Shown: piece by piece, positions 45,525-55,824 of the stretch | Layout of the letters: every line of letters starts with the position of its first letter | Numbering within the stretch: position 1 is the first letter of the stretch | Source of the DNA: Acanthosepion esculentum | Taxonomy: Eukaryota; Mollusca; Cephalopoda; Sepiida; Sepiidae | Direction of reading: 5' to 3' | Assembly (NCBI GenBank): GCA_964036315.1 | Contig: OZ038487.1 | Coordinates: 53,263,282-53,327,281, forward strand | Length of the DNA: 64,000 bases | Position numbers and translations under genes: made by a program | Notes under the pieces: generated by a model | Told to the model about the DNA's origin: nothing | The model's database searches: none | Seen by the model: the letters and a program-made list of their open reading frames with translations, nothing else

Positions 45525-45690
45525 TTCACCCAAAGCAAGACAATAAAAACACAACAGGTAACTGAGTGTGAGAGAATATGAGAAAAAATAACTCTATTGA
45601 GGAGGGAGAACAATAAAAAAACAGGAATTAAGAAGATAGATGATAACAATTGACTTTGTATTTAAATTTTTGAAGATCAAAGTTGACCAA
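45525..45690 (-). mobile_element. Jockey/CR1-like LINE 3' end fragment
   Basis: TTTCACCCAAAGCAAGACAA is the antisense of the TTGCTTGGGGTGA tail. GAGGAGGGAGAACAAT and GACTTTGTATTTAAATTTTT correspond to the 3' UTR and IFK region of other copies. It separates two copies of the tRNA-like repeat. Confidence 0.7.
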
Positions 45691-45854
45691 GTGAAAGTAT
45701 GCCAACAAAATTAGTATACAGGTGTGTGTTTGCTTAAGTGTTTGATTGTTTTCTGTAATAGAGTGTGAAAAAGGAGAGAGAAGAAATATGTGGGGGAGAG
45801 AGAGGCTTAGTTTATCAAGAACAAAAAAGTAACAATAAGATGAAAGGTAAACTA

Positions 45855-46200
45855 GTCAAAATTAACAAATAAAATGCTGTATTAAAGAAATCCAGTCAAA
45901 GTAAAGAATATTATGCCTACCAATGCTATAAGATAGTAAACAAACAATATGGCACAAACAGCCAAATGCAAAAATAGTGGAAAACTATTTGACTGCAGAT
46001 TTGAATCAGCCAAGCCATGAAGACTACATGTACTGTAGGTGACATTAATGACAGATGGGTTCCCAGGAATTTGTGATACGAGTTCAAATCTCAGCAGAGG
46101 CTCCTTTTTTAATTCCTGATTTATACCGATTTCTTTAAATATTGTAGAATGTAATGGCTTGAATGTTGCAATAAAACCCAACAATGAAAAGAGGAAATGT
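45855..46200 (+). repeat. tRNA-like dispersed repeat, copy 2
   Basis: Partner of 45000-45385; B-box-like AGTTCAAATCTCAGC at 46082. Confidence 0.75.
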
Positions 46201-46319
46201 TAAGAACTGTTATGAAAAACAAACATTGTAGGAGCTTTACTTGAAGCTTTATTCAACTCTGGCAACAAACAGGGTGGAGCTTATTATTTTATAACTATTC
46301 CAAGGGGAGACAACTATGG

Positions 46320-46620
46320 TTGACTTTCACCAGAAAACCCGACAATGAAAAGATGAAAGAAACTTTAGTCAAATTTTGTAATTTCTAAGAAATTTAGACA
46401 GAAGCTATTATTTCTAGTTATAATTTGTTAACAAATAATAGCAACAGAATAATTGAAGGAAGAACTAGTTATATGACCACATATTTGATCTTTTTATGCC
46501 ATTAAGTATTGACCAAATCTGATTGCAATGACCATGTTAAATGGACCCCTAAAATATGAGATACCAGTTCAAATCTCATCACAGTTGCCTTATATATAGT
46601 TGTCGGCCAAAGAAACAACC
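46320..46620 (+). repeat. tRNA-like dispersed repeat, diverged copy 3
   Basis: CCAGTTCAAATCTCATCACA at 46566 and the upstream CGACAATGAAAAGATGAAAG block relate it to copies 1 and 2. Confidence 0.5.
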
Positions 46621-46629
46621 CAGGAGGTG

Positions 46630-47195
46630 AATTATGAACTGGAAAAACTCAAGTATGAAAATTTAAATAAATGGAAAGTTTTTTTAACAAAGTGTAGAAA
46701 ATGTACCATTGAAATCTAAAGACATTGGAATATCAAATGATACCTTCCAAAAGCCAAGTATGAAGAAACAGGAGAATTTCATTAGAAAAAGAGAGAATAA
46801 TGATGAACTTTTATGTAATGTTAGTGCTCCTATATAGTAGTGAAGAAACTTAAGGCAACAGAAATGTGGTTCTACAGAAGATTACTAAGAATACCCTGGA
46901 CTAAACATGTGAGTAATTAGGAAGTTTTTAGGAAAATGGAAACAAAAGGTATGCTTATAATTAGAATAAGAAAAACAAAGTTAAAATTTCTGGGACATAT
47001 GATGAGGAAAGAGAGCTTGGATGTTTTGATACTCACAGAACATACTGAAGGCAAGAGGAAAACATCGAGTAACATCCCCAATGAGTTTGTGTAAATGGGT
47101 GTCAGAACAGGGACTAGAGTGAAGGTGAAAAGACAAACCTTACTAAGAGCTACAAAGGAGAGGAAGTTATGGATAGCTATTACTGCTCGAACTGA
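46630..47195 (+). pseudogene. RTE/BovB-like LINE C-terminal fragment
   Basis: Covers KTL..KYLG-like remnants, ACAGAAATGTGGTTCTACAG (TEMWFY), ATACCCTGGACTAAACATGT (PWTKHV), AAATTTCTGGGACATATGAT (FLGHM) and GGAAGTTATGGATAGCTAT (KLWIAI). Several stops. It is followed directly by a SINE-like repeat and then another RTE copy. Confidence 0.8.
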
Positions 47196-47415
47196 ACCTT
47201 TATTTCGTTCACTGGGGTAGACTGTTCTAGTTCCATATGCCATGTTTAATGGATGTCAGTTATCTCCAGTTTATTCCCCTCTCCAAGTTCTCCACTGCCT
47301 TAACTGGGTATTGAACTCACACATTGTAATAAATACGGCGACAAAGATGAGGACAATAGTTCGAATAATTTAAATAGTGTACATAATACCTCATCTCAGA
47401 AATATAGACAGATAC
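47196..47415. repeat. Stem-loop-family SINE, rearranged
   Basis: 47196-47315 is the minus orientation of the body and head: AACTGAACCTTTATTTCG, then CTCTCCAAGTTCTCCAC and the antisense B box GGGTATTGAACTCAC at 47308. It then switches to the plus-oriented tail, ATACGGCGACAAAGATGAGG, up to ATATAGACAGATAC. Head and tail are thus in opposite orientations, with the stem-loop lost. Confidence 0.7.
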
Positions 47416-47720
47416 AAAAGGACGCTTGTAGTTAATATCAGAAGGAGGAGACAGTTGAAATCTCTCAGGCACATAATGAAGAAAGAGGGCTTGGAAAATC
47501 TGATACTCACAGGACAGACTGAAAGCAAGAGGAACAGAGGAAAACAATGCATAACTTACCTAGTAAGTTTGAATAAATGTGTAGTGGAGATAAGGGAGAT
47601 AGTGGAGTTAGAGGAGATAACAGAAAGACTAAATCTTTTAAGAGTTACAAAGGACAGGTAATTGTGGAGATCCATGATCACTAACATTCTAAAGAAACAT
47701 GGTATATGGAAAAAGAAGAT
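47416..47720 (+). pseudogene. RTE/BovB-like LINE C-terminal fragment
   Basis: From 47377 the frame reads NIRRRRQLKSLRHIMKKEGL, ENLILTGQTESKRNRGKQCI and then AKTYL-like words to RVTKDR. RTE tail with the FLGH changed to SLRH. Confidence 0.85.
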
Positions 47721-47756
47721 AAATCAAGAAAAGTGAAGCTTTAGGCTTAACTGGCA

Positions 47757-48460
47757 CATCCTTGCTTCCATTTGTCTTCTCGCAGTACTAGTGTTATAAT
47801 TTATTAAAATATATCTTCTTGTCGCACCAGTGTATTTTCATAATTTCTCAATAAAAAATTTAAAAGATTATGAAAAATATTCATTATGATGGGAATTATT
47901 TTATTGATACTGAAATACTCAAACATTGTTAAGAATGTGTTAAAAGATTGTTTTCTTGCCATACTATCACATTTTATTATTCTTTCTCAATTAAAAATGT
48001 AAATGAGAATTAAATTGTGTTTTCTGAAGTCTTAAAGAACATGACTTGAGAAAACACAAGAATCTGTTTTTGCGATAATTGGGTTGCCATAATTTTCTAA
48101 TAGATACCTTCCTTAGTTCTTTGCTTCCACTTGTCTTCTTGCAGTATGAGTGAAATAACTAATTAAGATATATCTTCTTGAGGCGCCATTATGCCTTCAT
48201 AATTTCTCAATGAAAAATGTAAAAAATTATTAAAAATTTTCATCTTCTCGTGGAGTATTTTATTGATACTAAAACATTAAAAAATGATTTTGTAGTGTCA
48301 TTATCTTCTTATGATGCCATTATATCATATTTTATTATTATTCTTTCTCGGTTATAAAAGACAAATCTGAGGTCATGTAGTTAAAAAGATTTTTTTTTGT
48401 GATAATTGTGTTGGTGTAATTTTGTAAAATATGATCTTGCCATACAATTATATTCTCAAA
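47757..48460 (+). repeat. ~359-bp tandem duplication, diverged
   Basis: TTGCTTCCATTTGTCTTCTC (47762) and TTGCTTCCACTTGTCTTCTT (48121) start two colinear units. They share TTCATAATTTCTCAAT, TATTTTATTGATACT, TATTATTCTTTCTC and GCGATAATTG/GTGATAATTG blocks. No coding capacity. Confidence 0.85.
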
Positions 48461-48530
48461 ATTTAAATTCCCTTCAAACAAAATGTAATAAACAAAAGAT
48501 AGTCTACTTTTCTTTTTTTAAAATGATGTT

Positions 48531-48800
48531 CACCCTGTACAAGGCCCAAGAGCCACTCGAGCTAAAGGGTTACAGAGTAAGAGACACAGTTCATGTGTAT
48601 ATGTGAGGAAGATAACAGTTAACCATTGACTTGAATAGGTTAAGATTGTAGTGATCAGGAAAGCATGCTCTTGGAATTTGGCTCCACAGAGCAGTGATTT
48701 GTGGGAAAAAGCTGCATGAGTGGAACTTAGACCTCACCAATGGAATACGAAGGGAATGAAGGCAGTTCACTACAATGTGCATGGCCTGATGGGTTTTAGC
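48531..48800 (-). pseudogene. LINE C-terminal and 3' end fragment (HSLRIPLVR type)
   Basis: The minus frame reads HSLRIPLVRSKFHSCSFFPQ, ITALWSQIPRACFPDHYNLN and LFKSMVNCYL, the same family as 40815-41460. The 3' end GGCTCTTGGGCCTTGTACAG is at 48530-48555. Confidence 0.8.
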
Positions 48801-49348
48801 TTTGTTTAAGTATTATAACATATATCTTAATGGTCCTAATTTCTGTTTTTGAATGACTTTGCATTTTGATAGTGTTGTAACCTAGGAAAAGGTTAATGAA
48901 TAAAAATAACCAAAACGAAGGTTGGAAATGAACGATAATATTTATAACAGGAGCAGCATGCAAGATTTGCCAGTGAGGTGTAGTAAGTAATCAACTGCTA
49001 GTTGTGAGCTAGAAGTGAATCCCAGTGAGTACCACATACAGTATATTTTAGTCTATTTATATGAATTGGAACATACCCATTATAGTCCATATGTGCGGTA
49101 TAACTGATAGCATGTCAGATGTTTCAATAGGGACACAAATTTACTGCTTTGCCATGAGTGTCATTTTTTGTAGATAGGCTGTTGCAAGTGGTAATTTAAA
49201 AAAATCTAAAGGATACTTATACAACAATGACACTGTAACGTTTCTTCTGTAATTCATGTAACTTTTGTGCTTTTATTTCATATTTTCTTGTTGCTTTTGA
49301 ACTGTAATATTTTCTGTTGGCTTTTTTCATCATTTGATAAAAACAGAA
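48801..49348. other. Unclassified; weak tRNA-like patch
   Basis: About 48970-49040 vaguely resembles a tRNA-like head; not strong enough to call. Otherwise nothing recognised. Confidence 0.3.
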
Positions 49349-49538
49349 ACATGTAGGGAAACCTGTATAAACTTAACATGTAGGAAAACCTATATGAACT
49401 TAACATGTAGGAAAACCTATATGAAACTTAACATGTAGGAAAACCTGTATAAACTTAACATGTAGGAAAACCTATATAAACTCAACATGTAGGAAAACCT
49501 GTATAAACTTAACATGTAGGAAAACCTATAAAAACTTA
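49349..49538 (+). repeat. 27-bp minisatellite, 7 units
   Basis: Units begin ACATGTAGGAAAACCT and end TAAACTTA, with a GTAT/ATAT alternation. One unit is 28 bp. Confidence 0.95.
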
Positions 49539-49604
49539 ACATTTCACTGTTTATTTAGCTTAATCAGAAATATTTGAAAGTGAAATAATGTTAAAGTTAA
49601 GTTC

Positions 49605-49905
49605 AATTTTAAAATTCTGTGTTGTTTTCTTTTCATTTGTTTTTTTTAGACATAATGTATACATCTTACAGCATTAATGTTTATGTATCAATTTTTAAAG
49701 TCTGGTTTTTCTTTTCATTGGTTTTGTAGACATCACATGTATATTTTATGTATCAATTTTTAAATTATGCGTTTATTTCATTTTCATTGGTTGTGCAAAC
49801 ATCATGTGTATATTTTATAGTGTTTGCTTTTATGTCTGTTTTTTTTTTTTTAATTCTGTGTAGAAATCATGTGTATACCTTATGCTGTCTGTGTTTATGT
49901 TTAAC
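49605..49905 (+). repeat. Degenerate ~80-90 bp tandem repeat
   Basis: About four passes of the order TTTCATTGGTTTT, AGACATCATGTGTATA, TTTTATG, each diverged. Confidence 0.65.
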
Positions 49906-49984
49906 TCTTGAAATGTTAACTTAATTTAAGTATGCATTGCAAATTGGCCTTGTTAGAGTATTTAGTGTACTTTCTGTGTTTGTT

Positions 49985-50740
49985 ATTAACACTGCAGACA
50001 CAGAAAGGAAAATACAGGAACACCTAGAGAAGGAAGTAAAAGAAAATAAGAAGAAAGGAGTAAATATCACTTATAAAAAGATAGAAATGTATGATTAGCA
50101 GCAAAAGAAACAGGCCGAGATGTGAACTACTAATCTGGGATATCCCAATCAAGCAAGGATGAAAATTTAAATTTCAAAGTAATGATGGATAGAAAATATG
50201 GTACCAAACTCCAAAGTTGCATTGAAATGCCAGAAGATGCCTTCCAAAAGTTAATCAAAGTAATAAGAAAGCGAAAAATTTCATTAGAAACAAAGAAAAG
50301 AGTGCTGGACAGTTATGTAATATCTATCGTCCTTCATGCACAATGTCATCACAGATGAAGAAGAGAGTCGAAGCAACAGAAATGTGATCCTACAGAAGGA
50401 TACTGAGTATACTGAGTGACTGAACATATGAGTGAGGACTTTTTTAAAAAAATGGTACATAAAAAAATGCTTAAACTTAGAATCAGGAAGATATAGTTGA
50501 AATTTCTGGGACAAATAATGAGGAAAATAAGGTTTGCGGAATTTAGGACTCAAACGACATTTTGAAGGTGAAATGAATAGAGGGAAATAGAGAGTAACCT
50601 ACCTAATAGCTTTGTGTAATTTAATGACAGAAGAGAGCGGGATAACAAAAAGACAAACCTCACTAAGAGCTACAAAGGATGGGAAACTGGGGAGAGCTAT
50701 GATCACTCATGGCCTTAAGGGACATGTTACATTGAAAAGA
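49985..50740 (+). pseudogene. RTE/BovB-like LINE C-terminal fragment (long)
   Basis: It begins in the pre-thumb region (GAAAATACAGGAACACCTAG) and runs through AAATTTAAATTTCAAAG (KFKY), TCATTAGAAACAAAGAAAAG (SLETKKR), AGAAGGATACTGAG and AAATTTCTGGGACAAATAAT to GAGAGCTATGATCACTCATG at the C-terminus. Several stops. It abuts a LINE tail of another family at about 50750. Confidence 0.85.
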
Positions 50741-50749
50741 AAAGAAGTG

Positions 50750-50950
50750 TATTTTTATTGTTTCTTAAAAGGCGCATCCTCATTCCTTTTATATTCCGTT
50801 GGTGAGGATGACATTCCACTCAGACAGCTTCTTCCCCAAAACTGTTGCATTGCTGAACAGACTCCAAACAGGATGCTTCTCGGATCACCTCAATCTTAAT
50901 CTCTTCAAGTCTACGGTCAAATGATATCTATCCTACATATCCTCATAATA
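50750..50950 (+). pseudogene. LINE C-terminal fragment (HSLHIPLVR type)
   Basis: Across two frames it reads HPHSFYIPLVRMTFHSDSFF, PKTVALLNRLQTGCFSDHLN and LNLFKSTVK-stop-YLSYI. The W of ALWNRL is L here. Confidence 0.75.
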
Positions 50951-51514
50951 TACACCTTTCTTGCCTCCTCTCTGTATGGCTTTACTCCAACCTATTTAGT
51001 AACCCTCTACGTTGAGTTGCTCTTGTATTGGCCAATAGTAAAAACCATCTTTGCCAATATTCTTGGGGACAACAGTGCCATATTCTGGACAGTCTTCATC
51101 CTTTCTTGAATTATGAGCACAGCACTGAGCTTTATGTTCTACAACTTTCTCAGTTCTCAAGCAAAGTCCTTTTATTTGCTTATAACTGAAGATCTGGTCT
51201 TTTTGCTAACAGAAAGTACCTCAAAGTTGTGGCACAGTCACTGATTATTATTTTTTTTGTGTATAAGTTTTCTTCTTTTTCTTCCAATATTTCTTGCAAT
51301 TTAATATTTACACCAGATAGCTGAGGTTTATAGCCCGAAATTAAGTGAAAAAATTTTTCCTCAATTCTCCACCATCTTTCTCAGTATCTCCAGCACTGCT
51401 GTGATCTGGGCAGTCTTAACTCTTGCTGGAATTTCTCAGCCATACAATTGTGACTTGAATAATTTTAATACAGTGCACCTATTATCATAAACATCACTCT
51501 AATATTCTACAATT
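50951..51514. other. Unclassified stretch
   Basis: No recognised feature. Confidence 0.3.
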
Positions 51515-52400
51515 CTAACCAGAAACCAAATCCTAAATAGGAAACATGGGATAAACCTCTACTCCTGTTCAAAACACCAGGGAGGAGAGTGAACCATATG
51601 ATAGGCAAATCTATCTACTCCTATTGAGGAAAAAAATGAAAAATAAAATAAATAGTAAATAAAATTTCAATGTTTAGGGGGAGATATTAGAAGTATAATG
51701 TGGAAGCAGAATTTAGAAGGAACTGGAAACCCAATCCTAAAAAGAAAACAAGCCATAAGCCTCTACTCCTGTTCCAGAGATTGAGGAGGAGTGTGAACAG
51801 GATGATAGGCAAACCTATCTATTCTATCTATATTTCTGAGATGAGGTATTTTGTACACTATTTACAATATTCGGACTATTGTCCTCATCTTTGTCGCCAT
51901 ATTTATTACAACGTTTCAGCTGTTGTATGCTACAGCCTTCTTCAAGGACATATGGCACAGTGGATAAAGGCATTTAGTTAGATCCATTGACAGGACCCAA
52001 AGAATGTGAGTTCAATACCTGGTTAAGGCTGTGGAGAACTTGGAGAGGGGAATTAACAGGAGATAACTGACATCCATTAAAACATGGCACGTGGAACTAG
52101 AACAGTCAACCCCAGTGAGCAAAATAAAGGGTTCAGTTCGACATTCCAACCACCTGAAGAAGGTCGGAGTGTACAACGACCAAAACATTGTAATAAAAAT
52201 GGTGACAAAGATGAGGACAATAGTCTGAATTATGTGAATAGTCTATCTATCTATTCCTGTTGAGGAAAAAAAATAAATAGTAAATAAAATTTTAGAGTTT
52301 AGGTGGAGACATTAGAAGTACAGAGTTGAAGTAGACTTTAGAAGGAACTGGAAACCCGATCTTAAACATAAATAATAAACGTCTACTTTTGTATGATGGG
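51515..52400 (+). repeat. ~194-bp tandem repeat, interrupted by a SINE pair
   Basis: Units start near 51531, 51726 and, after the insertion, 52347. Shared blocks are CTGGAAACCCAATCCTAAA, CCTCTACTCCTGTTC, GATGATAGGCAAA, TAAATAGTAAATAAAATTT and GAGATATTAGAAGTA. The second unit is split at a CTATCTATT sequence by 51815-52240. Confidence 0.85.
51815..52240. repeat. Inverted pair of stem-loop-family SINEs, nested
   Basis: 51815-51945 is the tail in minus orientation (TGAGATGAGGTATTTTGTAC, GTCCTCATCTTTGTCGCCAT). 51946-52240 is a fuller plus copy: A box TGGCACAGTGGATAAAGG at 51953, B box GAGTTCAATACC at 52008, body, then CCTGAAGAAGGTCGGAGTGT at 52151 and tail. CTATCTATT-like sequence flanks both sides, a possible target duplication. 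Confidence 0.85.
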
Positions 52401-52439
52401 ACAAATCCTTTACTCCTGCCTTATGACGATCATATCTGT

Positions 52440-52810
52440 TCATCTTTGGTGTTCTTACATTGATTCTCAAATATTTCAGTGTATCTTATTGTTTTTTTAC
52501 AATTTTTCTCTCTATTTTACCTTCATCCTGTGGCCTGCTGGGACAATCATGTTTATGATATGACATATTCTCTTCTCATAGTTTGTGATGATCACAGTTG
52601 TTGTTCTTTCTTCGAGGTGTCAGTCTAGATCTCAAAGTGTCAGAGTATCTTATTCTTTTCTCATTTTTCTCTTTCTTTCATCTTCACCCTATGGTCTGCT
52701 GGGACAATCATGTCTAAGATTTGACATATCCCCTGTTTCTTGTCTATGACTATCACATGTGTTTTTCTTCAAGTGATTAATCTGGATAGTCAAAGTTTCA
52801 CAGTAACTTA
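52440..52810 (+). repeat. ~161-bp tandem repeat, two to three diverged units
   Basis: GCCTGCTGGGACAATCATG near 52533 and GTCTGCTGGGACAATCATG near 52694 mark equivalent points. TATCTTATT and GACATAT blocks follow in both. Confidence 0.85.
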
Positions 52811-52979
52811 CTCATATTTTAGGACAGCTTCTGCATTGTGCAAATGCAATTTGTTTAGATAGTCAAAACCAAGTTGTTTGCATGATTTTCAGTTCCTAAC
52901 CTGTCACATCTTCTCTTTATAATGATTTTATAATTATTTTTTGATAATGATTTTATAATTATTTTAATTTCTGTTGTTG

Positions 52980-53017
<38 letters not shown>

Positions 53018-53729
53018 ATTTTCATATTTTACTCTGCTACTTTATCTTATTGTGTTATAATATTTCTGTTTATTGTTGTTGCTGCTATCAGTATTAATAT
53101 CATCATCATATCATATTTTTGCAATATTATTTAATTTTATTTTTATCATTTTTTTCTTCAGACAGTTTGAAATTATGAAGTCGACAAAGTTAATTTGTTT
53201 TCGTAAAGCTCTATAAGACTAATAATCTTTTTTTTTTTCTTGTGCTTCTGACATCCTCAAATGAACCTAGCAATATGGAAATCATTGTCTGAGTCTAACA
53301 ACCATGGAATGTCGACTTTAAGTTATAGTGTTTGTTTCGATTGTGTTTTGCCATATCTGTGCATTTATCTCCGCTTAAAAAGAGTCCATGAAAAGGTTAG
53401 TTGTGTAATATTGTAGAATTGACCTGCATGGAATGCACACCTGACCTTTGAAACCAAGTATGGGTCGTCTTATGGGTGCAAAAAGACATTAGAAGCATTC
53501 GAGTCCCAGTCAAAAAACCTGTTGGCTTCTAATGAAACAAACAGGCAAATATAAAATAAAAAGGAAACAAATAAGTTTATAAAGCAATCTAATTTTTTCT
53601 TTTGTATTATAAATATTTATGCAACTTTATTTTAGTCTCTGTACAAACAAGCAAAAACGTTTAACCATTTGATTAATAGCAAAAACTGACCTCCTTGGCC
53701 AAATCACAAAATTTATCCATGAAATTAAT
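52811..53729. other. Unclassified with (ATT)n
   Basis: (ATT)n run at about 52983-53018. The rest is AT-rich, with no gene recognised. Confidence 0.6.
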
Positions 53730-54005
53730 TCAGTACAATTTTCTTTCTACTTCTTGCCTTTTTTCATTCATTCTTTCTTTCTTCCATTGCCTTCTTTCTT
53801 TTTTGCCTTTCATTCTTCTTTTCTTTGCCATTCTCTTTCTTCCTTTTCATTCTCTTTACCATTGCCTTTCATTCTTTCTTTCTTTGTCTTTCTCTCTGCC
53901 TGTCTTTCTTTCTTTATTTCTTTTTTCCATTGCCTTTCCTTCTTTCTTTCTTTGCCTTTTTTCTTTCTTTCTTTCTTTGCCTTTCTTTCTTCTCTTTCTT
54001 TAAAA
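53730..54005. repeat. (CTTT)n-rich polypyrimidine tract
   Basis: CTTTCTTTCTTTGCCTTT-type units over about 280 bp. F/L/S- and K/E-rich frames on both strands are artefacts. Confidence 0.95.
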
Positions 54006-54114
54006 AATTGCCTGTCCATTTTTTGATTCGTTGTTTTGTTTAGCAATATATCAAGCTCTGTGGGTCATTTAATTCCAAAATTGAAATATTTTGTACACAA
54101 TTTTATTTTATTTT

Positions 54115-54235
54115 TATTTTTTTGGTAGAATAATGATTTTAGTGATACAAGTCTAATTAACCCATAGTTGGAGGAAGAAGAAGTGCTTTCATACCTTTTC
54201 CAAATGTATTTGCATGTAAGTGAATATAATGAAAT
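54115..54235 (-). repeat. SINE-like tail fragment
   Basis: TTAGTGATACAAGTCTAATT, CATAGTTGG and TTTCATACCTTTTCCAAATG match the 54400 copy in the same (antisense) orientation. No head. Confidence 0.75.
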
Positions 54236-54335
54236 TGTTAGAAACAAAGAAAAGATTGCCAAACTGCAGGGTAACATCAGTCCTCTGATATGGCAATGAT
54301 TGCTGGGTAATTTCCTCACAGATAAAGATTGATTC
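54228..54335 (+). pseudogene. RTE-like fragment
   Basis: TTGTTAGAAACAAAGAAAAG then CAGTCCTCTGATATGGCAAT corresponds to the SLETKKRI...SILLYGNECW part of longer copies (compare 55840-55900). Confidence 0.6.
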
Positions 54336-54399
54336 CTTTTCTACAGCTTATCAACCCTTTGCAGGTTATTTAAAGTCAGAAAATATTTTTAGATTGTAA

Positions 54400-54692
54400 G
54401 AATTTGGGGTGGGGAGATAATGCTTTAGTGATACAAGTCTTACTAATTAACTCATAGCTGGGGAAAGGAGATGTGGATTCATACCTTTCCCAAGGGTATT
54501 TGCACATAAGTGACTATAATGAACCCAATGGGAATTGGAATTCCAAGCCATTATCACTACATCACTCTCACATCCAAGCTTACAGCACTGATATTCCCAG
54601 CAGTCACCCATATAGGTACTGACCAAGCGTGACATTGCTTAACTTTGGTAATAATACAGGAACTGGTGTTTCAACATGATGTGGCCATAAAC
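54400..54692 (-). repeat. 5S-rRNA/tRNA-like chimeric SINE
   Basis: On the minus strand, 54692-54576 is a 117-nt 5S-rRNA-like head. It starts GTTTATGGCCACATC and retains AAGTTAAGCAATGTCAC (box A region), then GGTCAGTACC, ATGGGTGACTGCTGGGAATA (box C region) and TGCTGTAAGCTT at its 3' end. Next (about 54575-54525) is a degenerate tRNA-like part ending GGAATTCCAATTCCCATTGG, which aligns with the B-box zone of the 11165 element. The family tail with TATGAATCCACATCTCC and CCCCAGCTATGAG follows. This three-part order resembles 5S-tRNA chimeric SINEs described in vertebrates. A real 5S gene is unlikely because of many substitutions and the fused tail. Confidence 0.7.
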
Positions 54693-54995
54693 AGTGATAA
54701 TGAAGTGACTTGAAACAACAGAGAAAAAGGATGCTTATAATTAGAATTAGAAAGAGAGAACTGGAATTTTTAGGACACATAGTGAGGAAGGAGGGCTTGG
54801 AGAATTTGACACTTTCAGGATATATTCGTGCCAATACAAGCAGAACAAGTAACCTAACAGTTTTTTGTAAATGGACAGACCACTGACTGAAAGGGATAGC
54901 AAGGGGATAAACATTGCTTAGATTTACGAAGAATAGGAAGTAGTGGAGAACCATGATAATCCACTGCCTGAAGTGACACAGCACATAAAAGAAAA
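54693..54995 (+). pseudogene. RTE/BovB-like LINE C-terminal fragment
   Basis: GGAATTTTTAGGACACATAG (FLGHIV) at 54763, GGAGAATTTGACACTTTCAG (ENLTLSG) and GTGGAGAACCATGATAATCC (RTMII) at 54942. It starts immediately after the 5S-like head. Confidence 0.75.
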
Positions 54996-55029
54996 GAAGA
55001 TAACCATACCAATATTTGTTCTTTAGAAC

Positions 55030-55795
55030 TGGGAATACCATTTATTTAAAAAATCAGGAAAACATGGAAAAGAAATTACAAAACCTCCTACAGAAGGTAG
55101 CGAGGGAGAGCAAGAAGAAGGGACTAAACACAAACTACAAGAAGAAATAATGCATGATCATCAGTAACAGGATGAGCACAAAATGTGATTTGCAGATTGG
55201 AGACACTAAAATCAAGCAGGTGTGGAAGTTTAAATATCTGGGAAGTGTTTCGATAGAGGATGGTAAATGTGACACTGAGATCTGTAGACGTATTGGGATG
55301 ACCAAAGTCACATTCCAAAAGCTGGGTAAAGTATAGCGAGACAAGAGGATTTCTTTGGTAATAAAGAAAAGAGTACTGAGCTGTCACATGATATCTTTCA
55401 TCCTTTATGGCAGCAAATGTTGTACATTCTCCTCAAAGATGAAGAAGAGACTCGCGGTGACAGAGATGTGGTTCTACAGAAGGATGCTGAGAATATCATG
55501 GACCGAGTGTGTGAGCAATGATGAGGTCTTAGAGAGGATGCAAACAAGGAGGAGGCTTATGAATAAGGAAGAGGCAGCTGAAGTTTCTGGGACATGTAAT
55601 GAGAGGAGAGGTCGAATAGAGGGAAAGAGAGACAAGGGAAAATAACACATGACATACAAGGCAGGCTTAAGCAAGTGGATGACAGAACGTGGTCTGGGGA
55701 AGATGGCAGAGGGATGAAACTTATTGAGAGCTACAAGGGATAGGGGGAAGTGGAGAGCCATGATCACCTACATCCTGAAAGGACAAGGCAAATAA
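55030..55795 (+). pseudogene. RTE/BovB-like LINE C-terminal fragment (best preserved)
   Basis: ENMEKKLQNLLQKVARESKK KGLNTNYKKK lies at about 55055-55150. A stop follows, then MIISNRMSTKCDLQIGDTKI, KQVWKFKYLGSVSIEDGKCD and TEICRRIGMTKVTFQKLGKV (55154-55336). After a stop, VIKKRVLSCHMISFILYGSK, MKKRLAVTEMWFYRRMLRIS and WTECVSNDEVLERMQTRRRL (55358-55555) lead to a frameshift in the FLGH region and a C-terminus at about 55790. It has few disabling changes compared with the other copies, so it is the youngest RTE fragment here. It begins after the catalytic YADD. Confidence 0.9.
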
Positions 55796-55824
55796 AAAAA
55801 AAGAAAGAATCAAAGACATTATTA

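Noticed and set aside
53695..54046. Overlapping F/L/S- and K/E-rich frames
   Set aside because: Passive translation of (CTTT)n on both strands.
54576..54692. Functional 5S rRNA gene
   Set aside because: Many substitutions through the sequence and fusion to a SINE tail with no terminator; better explained as a SINE head.
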